A stretch of DNA of 64,000 nucleotides from Theropithecus gelada (Eukaryota > Chordata > Mammalia > Primates > Cercopithecidae), in assembly GCF_003255815.1 (NCBI RefSeq), contig NC_037682.1, positions 2,272,167 through 2,336,166 on the forward strand, in the 5' to 3' direction. Of the stretch, positions 55,930 through 64,000 are shown piece by piece. The notes beneath the pieces were generated by a model that was given only the letters and a program-made list of their open reading frames with translations, searched no databases and was not told the DNA's origin. How positions within the stretch are numbered: position 1 is the stretch's first letter; each line of letters begins with the position of its first letter. The position numbers were made by a program, and so were the translations under genes.

Positions 55930-58900
55930 TTCGAGACAGAGTTTCACTGTGTCACCCAGGCTGGAGTGCAATGGCACAATCTCGGCTCACTGCAACCTCC
56001 ATCTCCCAGGTTCGAGTGATTCTCCTGCATCCCCCTCCCAAGTAGCTGGGATTACAGGCATCTGCCACCATGCCTGGCTAATTTTTGAAGTTTTAGTAGA
56101 GATGGGGTTTCACCATATTGGCCAGGCTGGTCTCGAACTCCTGACCTCAGGTAATCCGCCCACCTCGGCCTCCCAAAATGCTGGGATTACAGGCGTGAGC
56201 CACCCCGCTAGGGCTTATTTCTTATTATTTATTCTTTATACCTTATTCTCCATTCTCCATACACCATTCTCTATTCTGTTTTCTCCATATCCAATCTCCA
56301 TTCTCCATTCTTTCTGCATACTTCAGTCTCCATTCTTCTTTCTCCATCCCCCATTATCGATACACTATTCTCCATACCACACTCTCTCACTCTCAGTAAT
56401 TCTTTTGTCATTCCTTATTCTCTGTTCTTTGTACCTTATTCTCCATTCTCCATACTTCATTCTCAATTCTCATTTCTTCATATTCTGTACTACATTCTCC
56501 ATACACTATTCTCCATACTTCATTCTTAATTCTTCATTCTCCATACTTTATACTGCAGTCTTTTTTCTCCATACTCCATTCTCCATACACAATTCTCCAT
56601 TCTTCATATTCTGTTCTCCATTCCTCTTTCTTCATACTGCATTCTCCATATGCCATGCTTTTTTCTCCATACTCTATTCTCCATATGCCATTCGCCATTC
56701 TCCATTTCTATTATCTAAACATTATTCTCCACAATCCATAGTCCTTATTCCATTGTTCATTCACGTTTCTCCACTTTCGATACTCTTACACTTTTCTGCA
56801 TTTTCCATACTCCATTCTCCATATTTCAAACTTTATACACCCTTCTCAATTTTCTTTATTCTAGAATCTATTCTGCATATACCATTCCCCATTCTTCATT
56901 TTCCACAGTCCATTCTTCGTTCTTTTATCTTCACACATCATTCTCCATAAACACGTCCTCTCCATTTTTTATTATTTATATTTCATTTTCCATACTCCAT
57001 ACACCAATCTTTATTTTTCTTTCTCCATACTTAATTCTCCATACATCATTCTTCATTCTTCATACACCATTCTCTATACTCTATACTCCTCTTTCCATAT
57101 TTCTTCATACACTTTTCTCTATTTGTACTTTTCATTCTTCCTTCTCCATACTCTATACTCCATAATAATATTCAATACTCCATTCTCTTTTCTCTATACT
57201 TTATTCTTGATATATCATTCATCATTCTCCATGTTTTATTCCCAATACTTTATTCTGCAAAGTTTATTCTCTATATTCTCTACTTCATGCTCCATTTTCC
57301 ATGCTTAATCCTTTTTTCTCTATACTCCATTCTCCATACGCTGTTCTCCATTCTTTATTTTCCCATCTCCATACTCTAACTCATACTTCATTAATCATTC
57401 TTTTTTTGCCATACTCCATGCTTCATACACCATTCTTCATTCTCCATACTGTACACTTCATCCTCTATTCTGTTTCCTCTTAAGTTAATTTAATATACAC
57501 CGTTCTCCATCCTCTGTACTCCATTCTCCATTTCCCTTTCTCCATATTCCATTTGTTATACAACATTCTCCATTCTCTATTCTCCATATTTTATTCTCCT
57601 TTTTTCTGTGCAATCGATTGTCCATACACCATTCCCTACTCCACATTTTCCATTCTCCATATTCCATCCTTATACACCATTCTCCGTTCTCTATTCTCCA
57701 TATTCCATTCTCCATGCACCATTCTCCATACTCTATTCTCCATTCTTCTCTCTCCATAGTTTCTCCTTCATATACCATTCTTTATTCTGCATTTTCCATT
57801 CTTCATCCTCTATACTCTATACTTCATTCTCCATTCCCCATGCTCCATTCTCCACACTTTTTATCTTTTCTCCTACTTCAATCTCCTTACACTATTCTGC
57901 ATTTTTTTTCTACATCCTCCATTCTCCAAACATTATTCTCTATACTTTGTTTTCTCTTCTCATTTCTCTATACTCTATTTCCATACTTCATTCTTTACAC
58001 ACCATTCTCCATTTTTCATTTCCATACTTTGGTCTACATATTCCATACTTTATTCTTTGTTTTTTATATTCATCCTTCATACTCCATGTTCTTTTTCCCT
58101 CTCACTATACATCATTCTCATAAACCATTCTCCATTTTCCATTCTCCTGACTACATTCTACATACTCCATACTTCATACTTAATTTGTCTCTCTTTGTAC
58201 TTCATTCACCATATACCAACTCCATTCACCATTCTCCATACTCCTTTCTTCATTTTTTCTTAATATACCTTTCTCCATATGCCATTCTTTATTCTCCATT
58301 TTTCATCCTCCATTCTTCTTTGTCCATATTACATTCTCTATATTCCATTTTTCTTTTATACTTTCTCATCCATACTCCTTTTTCTATACTTCATTCACTA
58401 TACTCCATTACTTATTTTGTCTTCTCATAGTCCATTTTTTATACTCCATTCTCAATTCTCCATGCATCATTCTCCATACTCCATTCTTTTTTCTCCAAGA
58501 GTAAGAAGATTCTCATTCTTCATACTTTATTCTCTCTACACCATAGTCTATTCTCCATTTTCCATTCCCCATACTCCATTCTCCAAACTTCATTCTTTGT
58601 ATTATATTTTCTGTTCTCCTTTCATCATGCTTCATTCTCTATATTCCATTTTTTTCTCTGTATTCTATTCTCCATACACCTTTGTTCATTCTCCATTTCT
58701 CAGTCTCCATACTGTTTTCCATACTGCATACCCATATTTCAATCCTCATTCTTTTTTCTCCATAATTCATCCTCCATATACCATTGTTCATTCTCCATTC
58801 TTTATAGCCCAAACTCTATTATTTTCTTTCTATATTTTATTTCCCATATGCCCTACCCCATTCTCCACTTTTCATTCTCCTTTCTTTATTCTGCATTCCT

Positions 58901-61900
58901 TATACACTATTCTCTATTCTCTTTTCTCCATACTTCATTATTCACCTTTTGTCTCCATACTTTATTATCTATACATCATTTTCTCCTTTTTATTTTTCAT
59001 TCTCCATAATTTATTCTTTATGTACCATTCTCCATTCTTCACTCTCCATTTTCTTTTCTTTGTATTCTTTTCTTATACTCCATTCTCTTTTCTTCGTACC
59101 CCGTGCTTCATACCCCATGCACCATTCTCCGTTCTCTATTTCTCATCTAACATTCTTCAGTTTCCATTTCACATTCTCATGCTTTATTCTCCACATTCCA
59201 CACTCCATTCTCTCTTCTCAGTATTTTTCCCTCCATACATTAATCTCCATTCTGTATTTTCCACTCTTTATACTACACAAACCACACTCCTTCCTTCTTT
59301 CTCCATACTCCGATCTCCTTACACCATTCTCCACTCTTCATTTTTTGTACCCCATTCTTCACTCTCCAAACCTTATTCTTCATACTTCATTCTCTCTACT
59401 CTTGTCTCCATGCTCCATTTTCTATACTTCATTCTCCTTTCTTCATACTTTATTCTTTATGTACCATTTTACATTCTACATTTTTTCAGCTTTGTACTTC
59501 ATTCTCCATACTATATACTCCATACTTTGTTCTTCATTCTTCATACTTCAGTTCTTCAGTACTCCGTACTCGCTCTCCATACTCCATTTTCTCTCTTGCT
59601 CCAACTATACACCATTTTTCCATACGCCATCCCCCTTTCTCCTTTTTCCACACTTATTTCTTCATACACCATTCTTCATTCTTCATACTACATATGCTGT
59701 TCTTTTTCTTTATAGTCTGTTCTTTATATAGCATCATCTAGTCTCCATCCTCCATGCTCCACTCTTTATTCTCTATTCCCTTCTCCATACTTTGATATCG
59801 ATACACCATTCTCTATTCTTCATACTCAATACTCAATACTCCATACTTTATTCTCCATTCCCAATTCTACATACTTTATTCTCCATACACCATTCTTCTT
59901 CTCTTTATGCTCTGGCTTTCATACTCTACTATCAATTCTTCATTCTAATTATTCATTCTCCAGACACCATTCTTTATTCACTATACTCATTTCTTCATTC
60001 CCCTTTCTCATACTCAATTTTCCATTCTCAATACTTTATTATCCATTCTTCTACTTCATTCTCCATTCAACACTCTCCATTCTCTATTATTTATATTCCA
60101 TTCACCATATTCTATACTCCATACATCATTAGCAATTTTTAAATCTACATTTTATTCTCCACACAGCATTCTTTTTTCTCCATGCTTCATACTATATTCC
60201 TCATTCTCCATTGTCTATACTACATTCTCTATACTCAATGCTTCATGCTTCCTTCTCCATATTCTATTCTTCATGTTTCATATTCCACATTCCAAACTTC
60301 ATTCTCCATTTTCCATACAATATACTTTATACTTTATTCTCAATCTTATTTCTTCATAACCCATTCTCCATTCACCATTGTCCATTCTTCATTCCCCTTT
60401 CTTCATATTTTATTGTTTGTACACTGTTGTCCATTCTCCATTTTCATACTTCGTTCCTTATTTTCCATACACCATTCTCCATTTTTCTCTCATACATCAT
60501 TCTCTGTACACCATTCTCAATGCTCCATATTCCACATTTTATTCTCTTTTCTTCATATTTCATTCTCCATACTCTGTTCTTTTTTCCCCATTTTCTATAC
60601 TCCACCCTCTGTCCTCCATACACCATTCTCTAATATCCGTTCTTTATGTTCCCTTCTCCATACTCACTCCATACACAATTCTCCAGTCTTCTTTTTCCAT
60701 ACTTTATTCTTCACACACAATTCTTTATCCTTCGTTCTCTGTACTATATTCCTTATTCTCCATTCTCCACATCAGTTCTCCATATGCCGTTCTTCATACT
60801 CTATACTCCATTTTTCTTTCTTCTAACTCCATTCTGCATATACCACATTCAATTTTTCATTCTCCATACTTCATACTCCTGACTCCATTCCCCATTCTCA
60901 ATCCCCCCACTACATACTGTACACATTATCCTCATTCTGCTTTCTCCATACTCCTTTCTCCATCATCAATCTCTGTATTCAATACTTTATTATTCTTTTC
61001 CATACTTGATTCTTCATACATTATCATCCATTCTCCATTTTCCTTACTCTTTCTTCATTCTCCATCCACCATTTTCCATTTTACATACTCTATTCTGTAC
61101 TCGCATACTTTATATTTCAATCTGATTTTTTTCATGTTCCATTCTCCATAAACCATTATGTATTCTTCATATTCTTTTCTCCGTTCTTCTTTCTTCCTAC
61201 ACAATACTTTATTCTATATACACCATTCTTCATTCTCCTTTCTATACACCATTCTCCATTCTCTATACTTCTCTATAAATTCTCCATACTCCGTACTTTA
61301 TTCTCAATATTCTTCCTCCACACTATATGCTACATCCTCCACACAATACTCTCCATTCTCCGTACACTATTCTCAATCTCTATTCCTCATATTTTATACT
61401 CCAGTCTGGTTTCTCCATACTTCATTCTCCAAAAGTATTCTCCATTCTTCATTTTTCATATCCCATTCTCCTTTCCTGTTTCTTTATACTACATTCTGCA
61501 TTTTCAATACTCAATACTTTATAGGTCATTCTCCATTCTCCCTCACCTATAGTTCATTCTCCATACACCATTCTCCATTTCCATTTTCCAAACTCCTTTC
61601 TGCATAATCACACTCCAAATTCCTTCCCCCTTTCTGCATTCTCCATTCTTTATACTTTATACTCCACACTGCTTTTTCCATACTCTAATCCCCATACACC
61701 ATTCTCCATTTCTCATATCCCATTCTCAATCCTCCAAACATTATTCTTTATACTCCATTATCTCTTCTTTGTCCATACTCCATTTTCCAGATTCCATTCT
61801 CCTTCCTCCATACTGCATTCTTTATATACCATTTTTCATTCTGCGTTTTGTAACCTTCACATTCCATATGCCATATTCTATACCTTTTTAAAATTATTCA

Positions 61901-63915
61901 TACTCATTCTCCAAACTCCATTTTTATTTTCCCCTCTCATTCTACACCATTCTCTGTACATCATCCTCTGCTCTTCATTTTCCATTCATCTGACTTCATT
62001 CTACATACTCAATACTCATTCTTCTCTTTTCATACTTTATTATTCATCCCACAGCTTCATTCCCCATTTTCCATTCTCTGTACTCCATTTTTTATATCCT
62101 ATATTTCACACTCCATTCTTTTTCCCCCATGCTCCATTCCTTATACACCATTTTCTATTCTCCATTCTCTCTTTTGGATTCCACACTCCAGTCTCCATAA
62201 ACCATACTCCATACACCATTCTCCATACTCCTTTCTCCATTCTCCTTTTTTCACACTCCTCCTCATATTCCATTCTCCATTCTTTCTCCGTTCTTCATTT
62301 TCTATTCTCCATACTCCATTCTTCACACACCATTGTTCATTCTCCATTTTTATTCTCCATGCTCTATGTTCCATTCTTTTTCCTTCATACTCCATTCTAC
62401 ATACACCATTTTAAATCTCTGTTTTCTATTCTCCATACTTTATTATCTTTACTCCATTCTCCCTTCTCCATATTTTATTATTTTTCTTTTGTCATATTCC
62501 ATTATTCATACACCATTTTCCATTTTCCTTACTCCATACTTTGTACTCCATTGTCTATACACCATTCTGTACTGTCCATTCTGGATTCTCCACACTACAT
62601 AAACAATATTTCATACTCCATTCTCCACACATTACTCTTCACTCTCACCATGCTCCTTTCTCCATTCTCCTTTCTTCGTACCCCTCCTCATATGCCATTC
62701 TTCATTCCTCATTTTCTGTTCTTCATCCTCCATTCTTCATACACTGTTGTTCATTCTTCATTTTTTATTCTCCATGTGCTGTAATACATTCTTCTTTCTT
62801 CATATGCCATTTTACATACACCTTTCTTCATTTTCCATTTTCTATTATTCATGATCCTTTCTCCATACTCCATTCTGCATACTCTATTCTCTTTTCTCCA
62901 CACTCATTCTCCATACTCCACTCTTCTTTCTCTTTTCATCATACTCTATTCTTCTTGTTCCATACTCCTTACTCCTTTCTCTGTATATCATTCTCCATTT
63001 CCATACGGTATACTTCATATTCCCTTCTCTGTACACTACTCTCCATTCTCCATTTTTGATTCTCTATACTCCGTTCTTCAATCTTTTTCTCCATACTTCA
63101 TTTTCCACACACCATTCTCCACTCTCCATTCTCTATACTCCTTTCTCTATTATCATTTCTTCATTCTCCTCCTTATACCTTATTCTCCATGTTCCATTCT
63201 CCGTTTTTTATTCTCCACATTCTGTACTCTATACTCAATTCTTTCTTTGTACTTCATTTTACGTACACCATTATTCATTCTCCATTTTCTGTTCATCATG
63301 CTCCTTTCTCTATACCTCATTCTCTATACTCATTCTTCCTTCTTTCTCTTTTCAACATACTCCATTCTTCATACTTCATTCTCCTTACTCTTTTCTTTAT
63401 ACTTCATTCTCCACACACCATTCCCCATCCTCCCTTTTCCCTACTATATACCTTACACTCCTTCCCCATATGCTGTAACTCATTCTTTATTTTCTAATCT
63501 CCTTTCTTCATTCTTCATACACCATCGTTCATTCTCCATTTTTAGTCCTCCATACTCTATACTCCATACTCTATCCTGCTTTCTTCATACCCCACTTTCC
63601 ACACACCATTCTTCATTCTCCATTTTCTATTCTGCACACTCCCTTTTTCATACCCTTTTCTTCATAGTTCCTTCTTGATGTTCCATTCTGTATTCACCTT
63701 TCTTCAAACAACATTCTCCATTTTCTATTTGCCATATTATGTTCTTCATACACCTTTCCATTATAGTTTTTTATTCTCCATACTCTATGCTCTATTCTCC
63801 TTTCTTCATAGTTGATTTTACATATGGCATTCTGCATTCTTCATTCTCCCTTTTCCATACTACATTCTTTATACTCATATTACATAGTCCGTTCTCCATT
63901 TTTCTCCCATACTTC
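55060..63915. repeat. 8.9-kb degenerate heptamer satellite (TCCATWC)
   Basis: The plus strand is built from CCATTCT, CCATACT, CCATACA, TCATTCT and TTATTCT heptamers in irregular order, often as a 14-bp CCATTCTCCATACT pair. C+T dominates the plus strand; G is rare. Neither the heptamer nor its complement contains a stop codon in any frame, so Ser/Phe/His/Ile-rich ORFs of up to 484 codons arise with seven-residue periodicity. Divergence among heptamers is large, so the array is old or was never well homogenised. It resembles but is not the (CATTC)n pentamer of human satellites II/III. An Alu splits it near its left end. Confidence 0.93.
55893..56214 (-). mobile_element. Alu SINE (AluS-like), minus strand, inside the array
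   Basis: Opens with an (ATTT)n tract at 55,893-55,931, the reversed tail, followed by CGAGACAGAGTTTCACTGTG and ending at GCGTGAGCCACCCCGCTAGG. Heptamer repeats resume on the right. I could not identify a clean target-site duplication, because the flanks are repetitive. Confidence 0.95.
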
Positions 63916-63916
63916 A

Positions 63917-64000
63917 TTTTTTTCTTCAACTTTTATTTTAAGTTCCGGGGTACATGTGTAGGATGTGCAGGTTTGTTATATAGGTAAACATGTGCCATGG
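63917..64000 (-). mobile_element. L1 3' end, minus strand, running off the window
   Basis: AACTTTTATTTTAAGTTCCG, GGGTACATGTGTAGGATGTG and AACATGTGCCATGG are the reversed 3' end of a primate L1. Only the 3'-most 85 or so bases are visible, so length and subfamily cannot be judged. Confidence 0.9.

Noticed and set aside
55060..63915. Human satellite II or III
   Set aside because: Those are CATTC/GGAAT pentamers. Here the period is seven, with CCATTCT and CCATACT units, so the resemblance is limited to shared CATTC words.
55496..63987. Long ORFs of up to 484 codons across 55.5-64 kb
   Set aside because: They run through heptamer repeats that lack stop codons in every frame, overlap each other in several frames, and have a seven-residue periodic low-complexity composition. 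One includes the Alu.

Overview
The window is primate genomic DNA, almost certainly human or great ape. It carries four Alu elements (one AluJ-like, three AluS-like), a primate-type L1 3' end running off the right edge, a solitary ERV1-type LTR, old MaLR/MLT-type LTR fragments and MIR fragments. From 1 to about 55,050 it is GC-rich and unusually dense in minisatellites. From about 55,060 to 63,915 it changes abruptly to a pyrimidine-rich satellite-like array. GC-richness with many different minisatellites fits a subtelomeric or distal-arm isochore, but no telomeric repeat is visible. I recognise no known protein-coding gene. The long open frames are GC-rich chance frames or frames through tandem repeats.

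Layout. 1-12,340: unique GC-rich DNA with a 3x30-bp repeat, an AluJ, a 385-bp G-rich repeat of GGGCT/GGGCA pentamers, a (CA)n tract and A/T-rich islands that look like conserved non-coding elements. 12,350-13,800: the best gene candidate, a very compact minus-strand transcript with four 80-95-bp GT-AG introns, an AATAAA signal and a G-rich tract past the end; coding status unresolved. 14,000-16,070: CpG- and GC-box-bearing DNA that could hold its promoter. 16,070-20,650: a CpG-rich tandem array with a 407-bp unit inside a higher-order repeat of about 2.25 kb. 20,690-21,731: a solo LTR split by an Alu. 22,097-23,042: a 29/30-bp minisatellite. 23,135-25,700 and 30,175-30,500: old LTR fragments.

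26,000-55,050: mostly unique GC-rich DNA containing 38-bp, G-rich, 54-57-bp, 15-bp and 20-bp minisatellites, a 164-bp duplication (31.36 and 44.15 kb), an AluS, a palindromic old repeat and several A/T-rich islands (notably 31.67-32.40 kb) that may be enhancers. 55,060-63,915: a degenerate heptamer array (TCCATWC type) interrupted by one Alu. 63,917-64,000: L1.

The elements do not form an obvious pathway or operon. The window reads as a gene-poor regulatory and structural segment with one compact transcript. The strongest candidates for something undescribed are the 407-bp CpG-rich array, the 8.9-kb heptamer array and the compact minus-strand transcript.
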